From Zasmidium citrigriseum (taxonomy: Eukaryota > Ascomycota > Dothideomycetes > Mycosphaerellales > Mycosphaerellaceae): 64,000 nt of DNA. Of this stretch, positions 11,520 through 23,272 are shown piece by piece (positions within the stretch are counted from its first letter, which is position 1; every line of letters begins with the position of its first letter). The notes below the pieces were generated by a model, which was not told the origin of the DNA, searched no databases, and was given only the letters and a program-made list of their open reading frames with translations. Position numbers and translations under genes: made by a program. The stretch is taken from positions 682,001 to 746,000 of the forward strand of contig NHNW01000011.1 in NCBI GenBank assembly GCA_002786025.1. Direction: 5' to 3'.

Positions 11520-13304
11520 TGAGGGCTGCCGTCCTCGTTGTGAACGTTAGCGACGGCGTTTGGTGTAAGGGAAAGGCTTATGATCAATATACCAAATCCA
11601 CAAAATGGAAATGTCTCACAGACTCAGTCCAACCCGTCCCAATTCGGATACCTGTGCCTGAACCATTCACATGCGAACCAACTTCACCAGCCACAGACAC
11701 CATCCTGACTCGACGAAGCTTTCCCACGGATGATCTTCTTTCACCCCGACTCAGTCTCTTGTCCCTGATCGTCGCCATATGAATAGACAGTCTGATCTGA
11801 GTCAAGAAGCTGGGTGTGGCTTGTCTGCGATCATTGATCATTCTTGCCTCGACATCACGATCAGTGGAAATCTTCAATTGGCAACGTGCAAGACACAATC
11901 CTCGAGATTGCTGGTACGGACTCGCTTCCCCAGCCGCGACCGGGTGTTCATGACGCAGGGTCTCAGGCTACTCGAGCAGGGGAGCATTTCTCGGGTTCTT
12001 CATCAAAGATCAAATTTGGGTGCCGGTGCCCTCAAAGCATGTGAAGCAGACGCGAAGTGAAGTCAAGCTGAGCAGAAGCTCTCGGGGAAACCATCGTTCC
12101 TTCCCTTCAATCGAAACAACCACCAACACCGAAAATGCAAATCATGACATCGCCACCCATGCACCACGCAGATCCCCTACCAACATTTCCACTTCCTGTT
12201 CCTGACAGTCGCGTGAGGCCCAGCCGCATCCCGCCCGCCACTCGAACATTCCACGATCGATGCCCACACCCCGTCTCACCCAGCCTGCATGCATCGGGAG
12301 TGAACGTCACACCCAGCCCCACCGACAAAATACCCCGAGCATCGAAACCCACCGTCTGAATCGCGAGACTCGCCCGGCATGCCGAACGCAGGCGAAAAGC
12401 AAAAGCGAAATCTTCGGAGTCAGCGACAGAGTTTGTGCAGAGAAAAACACGTTCGTTGCAAGTGTGCTAAAATTACATAACACACGCGATCGAGGCGATT
12501 GAATTTTGTCGCTTGGTTGATCAACTATATCGGAACCGTGTTATAGTTTTGCCGAATGAACGAGAGCCATGTTCGCTTCGCAGCCGCCGACGTAGCCATG
12601 TCGCGTAGAGGCAGACTCGTGGTCTCAAACATCCGCAACGGCGGTGTATCGTAATAGCAGTTCTGTGGTGTTGAGACGTTGGCAACAGGTCTAACAGTTT
12701 TACGAACATAGAAACAGTCGTTCGAATAATACAGCTCTGTCCATTGGTCGAGAGGGCAGTGATCAACCACGCCAGGGTCGTTGAAGGACCCTGTATCTTA
12801 TCTCGACTTCACTTCATCGCGATGAGGAATAAGGCTTGGAATGCGTGCAGTTTCAGTGTGTTTGAATTGTCTTGTTATTCTCGTGCTCTGAAGGCAGAAT
12901 CAAGTCACTCAAGTCTTTGGGAGACAGCCGCGAGATCTCGCTCGCTTTGGTCTATCGATCCCCATGTAGTAGAACCAGCTCTCTTCTGATTTCGTTGTAT
13001 TCTTTCCGCCTGCCTGTTCTCTTGCAGGCAACTTTCAAGAAGCTTTGCTTGCTTTCGCTCGTAGTCGCATCAAGTGCGCTTCATAATATACTTGAACACG
13101 TGAAGTCCTCCCAATTGTGACGGCTCGCGTCTGTGTATTCCCTTCTTGGTCTTCAATATTCCTCCCGGCACCAGCGCCCTCTCAAAAAGCATTTCTGGGT
13201 ATATAACAAGTCAAGTCGATTGCTCGCGCGGAAAACATCTCGAAAGTCGCATAATAGCACATGATGGTAAGGGAAGTCGGCGGATTCGCAGTGACACATC
13301 CTGT
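11520..13304. other. intergenic region, no gene seen
   Basis: About 1.8 kb between two convergent 3' ends (gpn1 and the C2H2 factor gene). Short open frames occur on both strands, none with recognisable domains or spliceable partners. Part of it is presumably 3' untranslated sequence of the flanking genes. Confidence 0.5.
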
Positions 13305-14572
13305 TTATGGTGTCTCTTGCGATGGAGTCTCTGTTGACGGGCTCCTTGATGATGACTTCTCCGACATCCGACGATGCTCGCTAGCCGCCAGGGCCAGGGA
13401 GTTCAGTCCATTAGAAAGTCCTGGAGACGGGTAGCTGTAGTGCAGCGTGTCTGGGTCGACCATTGGTGCGGTGGGTGGAACAAATTCGAGCGAGTTGGCG
13501 AAGCTGGACCGGTGAAGTGGCGGACGCACACTGTTCAGGTCTGCCATTGGCATCGGAAGAGATGGAATGGGTCCAGAATCCAAGCCGCCGTTCAGGAAGT
13601 AGGGGCCCGTTGCTGGAAGAAGTGCCTGTTCTGCAATCTGCTGTGGAAGCACTTGCGCGGGAAGAGCCTGTGCGATGATTTGGGCTTGCGTGGCTGCTTG
13701 TGCCTGGTCTGCGAGCTGCTGCTCAACCGCTGCCTCGAGTTGGGGCTCTGCCTTTGGGACACTCTTCTTGGTGGTCTGCTTGGTCGGTTTCTTCACCTTC
13801 GAATCGTCGTTGCTCGACCTCGACGCGCCTCGGCCGTTTTGATGCGTTCTGCGGTGCTGCTCCATGTTGTCCTTGCGGGTGAACGCCTTGTTGCACTCTG
13901 GGCAGAAGGCGTCCTTCTTGCCAGTGTGCTTCTTGGCGTGTCGCGCGGCGTGGCCGGAGGTAGTGAAGAAATCGGTGCAGCCCACTTGCTTGGCCATTGG
14001 GCACGGGTACTGGTTCTTCTTGGGTTGCGCCTTGTTGTTGGACTGCGCAGAGACGGTCGATACGCGCGAAGGCTCGGATGACGGAGAAGTCGAGGAACGG
14101 TAGAGTTGCTGCGCGACTGGCGGTTGTTGCTGGATCGGCTGTGGTGGCATTTGAGGCATTGGGTAGGCCGAGGTCATCAAACTAGTCGCGTCTGGAATGG
14201 GCGGATACATAGAGGCGTTCGGATCGTCCATTTTGGCGTGGTGGTGGCTGTTGGAGAGGTAATATTGCTGGTGGTTCTTGGCCTGAGTGGCCTGCTCGAA
14301 GCTGTGGAAGGAGGGCGTCAAAGGCGACGGGCTGGCGAAGGCGCGCGAGTCGCTGGAGCTGCTGCGACTAAGAGTCGGAGTCTGGGGACTGAGGCTGGGG
14401 GTGGAGGTGCAACTCGAGGTGCGAGAATGTAGCGGGGGAAGCTTCGTCGGCACGGCTACGTCACTACTGTCGTTGAGTAGTGATATCTAGGCAGGAAGTC
14501 AGCTGGGAGAAGCAAGTCACAGGCACAGAAGAGTCGACCAACCTTTCTGCCCGTGCAATTTCTACCGTCCAT
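13305..14572 (-). CDS. C2H2 zinc-finger transcription factor
   Basis: Two exons, 14543-14572 (ten codons) and 13305-14486, encode 403 residues. The large exon has no suitable ATG at its 5' end: its frame extends up to a CCTAG acceptor, and splicing to the tiny upstream exon adds MDGRNCTGRK. The N-terminal half is Ser/Pro/Gln-rich. Around residues 165-230 are two zinc fingers, a non-canonical first one with a seven-residue Cys spacing (CPMAKQVGC) followed by HAARHAKKH, then a canonical CPECNKAFTRKDNMEQHRRTH. The rest is Gln/Ala-rich and disordered. Nuclear sequence-specific regulation is expected; the target is unknown. The very long empty upstream region is typical of fungal developmental regulators, which is inference only. 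Confidence 0.85.
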
Positions 14573-17500
14573 TATGGGGAAGCCAGCTTGTGACAGACGT
14601 CGAAGGGTGGTCAAAGACGGTGGGGTGCGGTGCAGCTGGAGGAAGCGGCGATCAGATGCTTTCACGTGTTGGGTGATTCTTGTGAGTGAATAGGTAGGCG
14701 TGAGGTCGAGTGCTGGCGGCGGCGTTGACGATAGTAGAGCAGTGGCAGCGAGACGTGTTGGTAGTGGCAGAGAGCGGGACCCTGCTGTGGGAGGCGCGGG
14801 CTTAAGAGGGCGACACAAGGTTACAGAGCGGCAGCAGGACGGAGGGCAGAGCGTTCATCATCCCAGACCGCGCCGAGGGAGCGAGTGGGAAGACAGATAT
14901 GAGGCGAAGAGGGTCAACCAGGGTCTACTGTCAATTTAATGCGCTGCAGAAGCACCCAGCGCCCGCTTCCTGGCCTGCCGCCGCTGCGCACCGACTTGGA
15001 CGCAGATTCACAGCCAGCGCGCGCAATCGACGATGGCCGCAATAAGGTTGTCGCCCTTGTGGGACCGCACGCAGGGATCCTGCCGGAGCGTGTCTGCCAA
15101 GCGAAGTGTTCGTCCGCCGCGGCTGGTGCTCACGCCTCACACAGCCGCCCGGCCAGCAAACAACACCATCAACATGAGCATGGACACTGCAAAATAGCTG
15201 CACCGCATCGCCCGCTGCGGCTTGCGACACCTGTGCCTGCTTTCCTGCCTCCTGCCTCGATCGCAGCAGCAGCAGCCGGCGCTGTGAAACGCGGCGCGCC
15301 CTGGCCGGCATCCACATCTGACCTGCCTCTAGCGCTCATCGCGATCGAGAGATCGAAGAGCGCTTCGCGAATGCAATTTTCTGCCCCTCGCGGCCAAGTG
15401 TGGCTTGACCAAGGCACCTCCGTCAAGTGACCTGCCCGTTGCTTGCTGAGCGTCCCGAAACGTCCATCGAACGAGCGACCAGCATCCTGCGCTGTCGCTG
15501 TCGGAGTCACGTTGTCGCGCGGTGATTGCGATCCTCACGCGATGCGCTGTTGTGCTCTGTTTGTTGTTCTGCATCCGCAGCCTGCTATAGACTGCAGCCG
15601 CCGCATCCCGGTGACTCGTTGCTCGCTGGCCGACCGACAGCCACCGCATGGCGTGGCTGCTCCTCCGGCTGCCCAGTGCTGGCCATTGACTTCCTGAAGA
15701 AGGGTCCCGTGCCCTGCTGTCGGAGCTCCGGCTGGTAAATGTGAAAAGTGATACCTATCTCACGCAAAACACCTCCTCTTCCTGCTCACCAGGAGCCTGT
15801 GTGCCTGTCTGGTGGCTTGTCCGGCCAGGACTGCCGCTGAGTCGCGCGCTGTCGGCCGGCTGTTCTCTGGCGAATCCGCGAAACTCTGCTGATGTGACAG
15901 TGTTCCGGAGGCAGCGTCCGGCATGGCATGGCAGCGCTCTACTCGCAACAACCCCGTCGCAGGCATGAGCCACTCGTGCCCTGGTGCAAGTGGCATCACA
16001 CATGCTGCCGGCTGTGGGCTGTGGCCCAGGAGGATGCCCGACGCCAGCAGGTTGGGTCGCCCTGCGCTTACCAAGGACGACCCGCGCGACGGCTGCCCTT
16101 CAAAGTCGTCTAGCGGCGACGACGATTGTGTCGTACAGCGGCCGCTAGTCAACGTGACGGGCTGACGACCCTTCGATCACGGTCTACGTACCGATCACGC
16201 TAGCGGCGCTAACGCACATGAGCAGCGGCCTTGTTCGGCTGCTCCTCTCATATTACTGCATCCTCCGGCCTCGTCTCCGCGCATCCAACTTTTGCTGGCC
16301 CATCTTCGATCTGATGTACCTCCCGCGGACAAGAGCCCGCTGGCCCTTGGGGTCTTCGCGCTTCGCTTCTGCCCCCGTTCTGCAGAGGTGCAGTCCGCCC
16401 CTGCTAGACGCGTGGTTCCAACTCCGCAGTGGGCAACACGCAGGGGAAACGGCCGCCTCTTTCGCTGTGGCTGACCTGCTAAAATTGCAGTCCGGTCGCT
16501 GTGACGTCAAGCATCGTGAGTTTTCTGGCATCAACATGAAGTCATTCGCGTGAGAGTCCGTCGGCAAGTTGGGATATGGGCCGGCATCAATTCGCCGGGC
16601 CTGGAGCGGGCTGCGACAGCTGTGTTGCAGGCACAGACAAGGAGAGCTCTGGTGGGCGACGAGTCGGTGTCGCAGGAACACGAATCGATACCTGAAAGTA
16701 AACTTCTCCAAGCTCGACCCCCTCCTTCCGCATTGGTGACCTACCACCGTTCCTCCAACACCACCAAGCACCATTGCAGGCTTCTAGCGCAGAACGACAA
16801 CCAACGGCTTCGTCACGGCATGTGTCGCTTACGCTTCCGCGTAAACTTCCCACTGCTCCGTGATTGCGGAAAGAATTCGCTGTCGGACAGCCTGTTTCTG
16901 CTAGAACGGCCGTTGGGTGACAACTCTAGCTTGCTAGAGAAAAAGGTACGACCCCGCGGCACTGTGTGAGAGAGAGCCGCATGCGATCGAAGATCGAAGA
17001 TCACGGATCTTCCAACACACAGGTGGTACCGCCTGTCCTGTCGGATGCTGCATGTCTCGCCGCCGTCTGGGACAATCTTGAGACTCAGGTCTTGGACAAA
17101 TTCCATTGGCTTTGACACGATCTGAGATCTTGTAAAAGATGACACCGTCTAACGACTTCGCATCGCTGGATCCGGAAATAACAGACATCTGGGAGCCAAG
17201 TCCGAGCACGCTATCATATTGCTAAACCTCAGGGCCAACAGGACTAGTAAAAACACTTGTCTGAGTTGAGGTCCTGCCTGCCAGAGACGCGTTGGTCCCA
17301 AGAAAACTGATGCACGCCAGCACTGGTGCATCGCAGCATCGACCACACTCAAGGAGTGGCTCCTCCGACCAATTTGTCCCTCGCTCACTTACCGCTTCCT
17401 AGGGGAATTGAGAGCCCGCTCGGTGACCAGCGATCGAGATCACGTCGGCAGACCGTGACTTGACATCTGCCGAATTCGAGGTGAGCGCTTGAAACTCCGA

Positions 17501-18084
17501 GGGCCTCGCCATTGGCATGCACGAGAGATGCGGTCTGGCAAGGAGGTGAAGTCACATTCTTCCATCTCGACGGACTCATCTCCGTTGAAAGTTGTGAGGG
17601 TTCAACAGGGTCGTCGCCAAAGGCAGGGACTCTGTGGAGGGACATCTGAACAGCTGTGGCTGGTGTAAAAGAACCCCTTCCTCCTCGCTCGCTCGGCCGC
17701 AGGTCTGCAGATCCCTGGACACGATCGAGCGATGAATGACACCGCGAACGGAGGTACGGCTCTCGGTTTTCACACGGCTTTTTTCGTCTAACGACAGGCA
17801 CCTCCCAATTAATGCGCCGACGGCAAGGCGATGAAGCCACGGTCTGCTTCGCTACGGGTTAGCGATCTTCGTCTCAATGGTACCATGACAAGTTGACACG
17901 GGCGAGTCAGACTCAGCACGACACGACAGAAACATGAGAGACAGCCGGCGGGCCGATGCACTGTGCGATTGTGACGAGCCACTGCTCGCCTCGTTTTCTA
18001 GCTCGCGTGTAAGACATAGTATTGAATCGTACATATCATGACTCTCGCACAAACACGAGTTGAGACATGTCAAATCTTGTTCAA
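14573..18084. other. long gene-free region upstream of the C2H2 factor
   Basis: About 3.5 kb without a convincing gene. It is GC-rich, and the open frames present are low-complexity, overlap on both strands and have no recognisable domains. It lies between the 3' end of the secreted-protein gene and the 5' end of the C2H2 regulator, so it probably holds the latter's promoter and 5' leader. An unspliced non-coding RNA cannot be excluded. Confidence 0.45.
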
Positions 18085-21000
18085 CTACAGGGCGAGTGCA
18101 ATCCCGGTCAAGGCTGCGGCAATGATCACTCGTGTAACCAGGTCCGCGCAATTGCCCTCCTCGTCCGATAAGACTTCTCTGATGTGTGCCAGACAGCCCC
18201 CGACTGTTTGAACGACTTGTTTCTGTGGAACACGTTAGCACGAAACTTCATTAGACAGTATGAGGAGTGTTTCGACGAAGATGTGCCTTGGCCAGCATTC
18301 AAGAAAACCTCAAGTTTAGCCTGGTGTCTCCCCAAAGCCTGTTTGAGATTTCCCTGAATGCTGTCTCCTTTGACACACCTCTGCCGAAAGCCTCTATGCC
18401 TTAGGGGAGGGCAAAACTTACCGCAGCCTCGAGTGTCTGCAATTCCCCGCCAATGGTCATCAGCACTTGCCAGTAATCCCCACAGGTCAGTTGACAGAAG
18501 CCATTCTGGACATAGCACCCAGGATGCGAGTCGAAGGCGATTTGCCTCAAGTTGGGACATGTAGCGTCGCAGTTGATATTGGGACGAAGGGCGTCTTGCA
18601 GGCACATCATGGTTCCAAGTACGAACTGCTGGCCACGGCCAGAGAAGCTGCCCAGATTATTGCGGTAGGCGAGACAGTTCTTCTCGCCGTAGTTGAGAGC
18701 ATAGCTGGCTGCATCGTCGGCGCAAGGACGGGATTCTTCCATACTAGGACAGAGCATCAGCATACGTTTGATATCGTTCAGGACAAGGGCTTCTTGCTTA
18801 CCAGTCTCTGTAGAAGTTGCAAGTGTTGGGCTGGCGCGTACGACACATGGGCTGGCACATGGGATCGGATTTACATCTTGGGCAGTTGCCGCATTCCTCG
18901 CAGTCGAGATCGCCGGCTTTGTCGACAATGACTTCCGACTGGAAGGCCGAGTCACCTACGTTGGCGACGCCGATGTCGAATTGGACGGAGCGGCAGTTAT
19001 GTGGTACGCTGAGGCGGAGTTCCATCCAGTCTGTTGCTCCTTGGCCGTCGAAGGCAGCGCGGCCAAGGGAGTTCTGGAGAGGGGAGTATCAGCATGATGG
19101 CGTCGTTAGAAGGGTCGGAATGTAACCGTCTTACCATGCTTTCTGTCTTGGTCTTGATGCCACCGACATCAGAGCGGATGGTGACGATGAAGTAGTCGTT
19201 ATAGCGAGAGCCGAAGTATCCCCCAGGAACTTCACTGGTAATGAACTTGAATCTGATAAAGACCACCTTGGTGAAGGGGTACGTCTTGAACGTCGATGAG
19301 GCAGTCTGGCGTAAGGGTCAGCTTATATCAAGACAACAGGCGAAAGTTGGACTTACCTGAAGCGTCTGAGTGTTTCTGGTATAAACACGCAGGTCCATGT
19401 CCTGTCCTCCTCCATCACGGAGGGCAATGGCTCTCGAAGATGGCGCGCCAACGTGACGACCCTTCAAGATGGTGATGTTGAAATCAGAGGGAAGTGGCGG
19501 TCCATCTTCTCCATTCCCACCATTATCGTCACCTCCTCCACCATAATAGGGAGGGTAAGTCGGGAAGTTATTCAATGGCGGGTATTGGCCAGATGGGAAC
19601 AAATCCCCTGAGCCGGACCATCCATCTAAACCGTTCGAAAAGTCGTAGTTAGCTGTCTCTGCAGGTGTATTGAATGGGATGACTGTCATGGTGACAGGGC
19701 CATCGCCAGCGTAGACACCTGCAACGGCAATGCCATTGTCTTGGGTGTACCCCGTGAGACCGATGGTCAGAGGAGGTACGTTGACGAATGTCACTCTGCC
19801 GCTGGAATCAGTTGTCATTCGCTGTGTGAATCCGTTGTTGGCAGTGGAGTTGGCCTCCACGAGTGCGTTTGCGACTGGATTGCCATCCTTATCATTGACG
19901 GTGACCGGCAATGTGATAGAGCCGAACAGAAGATCGAATCCAGTGACGAATGGGTAACCGTTAGAGTCCAACGCCATGAGGACAAGAGTAGCGTGTCCCG
20001 GCATCAACCCCTGAGTGAAGGTGATGCTGGTCTCGTCTACACTGTAATAGGATTGAGGATACATTGCGCCGTCCTTGTACACTCTCACATAGGTCTGGTT
20101 GAGAGTACCACATGAAATGTGAGCAGAGAAAGGTGTTTCCGCTGGATTGTAGCCGCTTTGATCGATGTTGTCCAAGATCCACAATGCATGGCAATCTGTA
20201 GGGGGAGCGAGCGAAGGGCTGGCAGATGGAACCGTAGTCTCAGTTGCAGTAGACTCAGAAGCCTATTGTCTTGATCAGGCAAGAATATCTTTATTAGCCA
20301 TCTTTGCTCATACCTGGGACGAAGTGCTGCTTGGCTGCGTTGGTGTCTCGGTGACATTGCAGGGCAAACCATCGCTCTCCGAGCTCGTGAAATAGTAGCT
20401 GTACGAGATTGTGTAGTTGTCTCCATTGAATGGGATCTGATTGAGAGTGGCCTTCGATTCGTCCTGCAAACCCAATGTTAGACAGTACTTCCACGATTGA
20501 ATTGCCAGTCCAGTCACTCACCCAGGCCTGAGAGTACAGCGAGCAATACTGCCCCTGAGAAAGACCGTTCCTCGAGATCACAAACGTGTTGAAGAAGCGA
20601 CAAGGCGAGCTTGGGTCAGCATCCGTTTGAGCAGAGCAAGCAGCAGCACATCTGCGAGTGTCATATGGCAAGCCATCGTTCCAGTACTGGTTGCCGACCA
20701 GGCTGCTTTGATCATTACAATCATTTGGTGGATCGAAAGCACGAGAGCCCAGAAAGTTGGGTCCAGTATATCCTGGGGCTGCATCAACCGTTTTGTTGAC
20801 ATATCCGTTCGAGCTTTGCCTACGTCAGGGTATTTCTATGAATTGGAGGTTGTCAGAACTCACCCGGCGATTACCACATGGTAATTATTGCGCCATTGGC
20901 CGTCGTTGACAGCGTTGGCCTGAGTCACTGGACCACCCCAGAAGACGCACTTGATGAGAGTGGTTGTGTCAGGTTGCTCACAAGCTCCACCAGATGGCGA

Positions 21001-21622
21001 CGGATCTTTCGAAGGCGATCGTTCGAAAGCTATTGCCGATCAGTCGCTTGTAATCTATGTAGTAAAGTCTGGCTGATACTTACCAACATTGAAAGCAGCG
21101 CAGCCGTCAATGGCATCACATTTCTGAGAGCAGGCCATCACATCGTACGTGTCCATCAAGGTAAATCCCATGTAGCCCATTGCGTTGTTCATGGCATTCA
21201 GGTTCGAAAACGTGTTTGTGTAGCCTGATGGGGTGGGAGCTGCAAGTGCAGCAGCGCTGAATGAAGCATAGGACACGAATGCTTCTGCAGTGTCAGGGGA
21301 TGGCACCGGGCCATGTCCCAACCACTGAGGATCGCAGGCATCTCGCCTTTGGACTGCAAGTATGTCAGCAAAAGTCATCGATACAGGGAGCCTTGAGCTA
21401 CATGCCATCTGAATCACTGGCCTCGGCGCTCTGCTCAGCGGCAGCAGCGGTCTCAACTGCGACATGATCATATTTCACAGTCTGCGAGGGAGCATTGGTA
21501 AGGATTCGCGGCTGCGGTGGTGGACCTGCTGATGCGACTGCAGCGATGTCGACCTGACCGAAGACCCGGGATGACAAAGACGCGAAGGCGAGTGCCCGGG
21601 TGAAAAGTCTGAGAGAGGTCAT
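18085..21622 (-). CDS. Large secreted multi-domain protein (PAN/apple-like N-terminal region, Cys-rich C-terminal region)
   Basis: I reconstruct eleven exons in one frame: 21406-21622, 21084-21353, 20864-21029, 20522-20819, 20314-20463, 19357-20262, 19135-19305, 18802-19073, 18422-18743, 18309-18380 and 18085-18222, giving 993 residues. A signal peptide (about residues 1-24, ending near SRVFGQ) starts it. A KR-type site precedes a Cys-containing apple/PAN-like region (DVMACSQKCDAIDGCAAFNV, then IKCVFWGGPV and VVIAGQSSNGYVN). A central module resembles a carboxypeptidase-regulatory or Ig-like fold (NDKDGNPVANALVEANSTA), followed by a Gly/Pro linker. The C-terminal part is Cys-rich (CEECGNCPRCKSDPMCQPMC), and the final residues are hydrophobic (VIIAAALTGIALAL), possibly a GPI signal. 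Exon 1 seems to use a GC donor and exon 10 a weak GTTTTC donor. Function unknown; cell-surface or secreted. Confidence 0.75.
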
Positions 21623-23272
21623 GATGGGCAAGGGATGCGGTGCCGCCTGGCAGTCCGCTCAAGGATCACGATGCGAAATTCAAAAGATAGTTGACAATGG
21701 TGTACTGATTTCCAGCTCTTTATACCTCCAGGTACAGCTCCACAAGTACTTTCCGTATGCCACGTGGGAATTGATATCTCGAGGAAGGCACAACCAGTCG
21801 CAAAGCCATGCGAGTGAATCAGCAGCAGGCACGACTCTGCTAGCATGAAAGAAGCGTGAAGGGGCATGTGGCTGCTTGGAGGCACAAGTGTAGTGTCTCC
21901 AGAACAATTCCCAGTTGATCGTCTGTGGAGTCTGGGCGACTTTGTCTTTCAGTGCCAGCTTTCTTTTGAGGATAGTAGTCGACTTTGGGAGGCCGTGGCG
22001 TCGATGTGTAGCGATGTCGAACACCTCGTGGCCATGCGGCTACTTTGACCATTGTCTTGGCAGGCATGAGCAATCCTGAAAGCGTACCAGGTTGTGGTGT
22101 GTAGCAGCTCGTGGCCCCTCGTAGCGGCATGTTTGCGCACTTTGGGGCTTTGAGAGGCTTTCAACTTTGCGCTAGAACGTGACCAGGTCGCATTTTGTCG
22201 AAGCGTTGATTCAGACCTCGCACAGAACCTGTAGCACGAAGTAGCAGGATGTCGCTACAATGACGAGGAAGGCCAATGCCGGTGCTTCCCACGCAATTCT
22301 AGTACAAATGTTGCTACTCAACCTCAAGATGCTGTTCTTGTAGAAACACCGAACTGCAGGACTTCCCCAAGGGGACGAAGACCTGCTTCACATGGCCCAC
22401 TTAGGAGACGAAGGTTGCAGGGCCAGTCGTGAAGGGCAGGAGAGTCGCATTGCGGCGTCCAGAGGCTGCAGTGCTGATAGGTTGGTGAAGGTAAGGCCTC
22501 GGACGGTGGTCTTTCAATTGAGATATCGCTCCAAGTTACGCAGCGCTGGTTGGGAAGTCAAAAGTTCGATAGTTCGACAAAGGTCCAATGGAGATATCGT
22601 GGAGCACACGTGGAGTACTTGAAGTGTCGCCGGCAGATAGCAAGTCCAAGCTAGGACTGACGCTTGCGGGTTTCGGTAAATAGCACAGGGCGTGTTGTGT
22701 CAATTCGGCAAGGCCATCACCACTAGTCCCTGCATGTCGCCCATGAGGGCTTCCACGTGAAAGCTTCCAGCCGAATCTAGATTAACGCCACGTCTTGGCG
22801 CTTGGAGGCCGAGCGCAAGGTGAGCGACCGTGAGCCACGACAGAAGCTCGGGATCTCTCTACGAAGCTTCGACGATAAGCTTCTCTTTATCCGGGATATG
22901 CCTTGTGCAAGGTATGTTGGTTGGTCCTTCGATACCAAAGTCACATGAACTCCAATCAAGGAAGTGCTGCACCCGTAACGTTCGAGACGCGGGAGTGTGT
23001 TTCGAAACAGCGCATTGGAATTGATCTGGTTTCGGTAGCTGGTCTCTTTCCATGCCTGGCTTCGGAGAGGTACGAGGTAACAAGTCTTGTTTGAATGGCG
23101 TTTCGATCTTGTTTGCTGCCAGTCTCGACTCACAAAGACTGTCAGGTATATGTGCAGTAGCTGGGTTTGTTCTCGTCGAACACAAGGCGAAATGGCTGAA
23201 CCCGGTACCAGCTTTCGATGTACAGTTCGCCTAGGGTCGACATAGCCGATGAGAGTCTCAAACACGTTGTCC
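21623..23272. other. intergenic region, no gene seen
   Basis: About 1.65 kb: the promoter of the secreted-protein gene on the left and the 3' flank of the glutathione transferase gene on the right. Open frames here are short and unrelated to any family I recognise. Confidence 0.5.

Noticed and set aside
15700..17850. possible small genes in the large empty region
   Set aside because: No domain, signal peptide or consistent splice sites; frames overlap on both strands.
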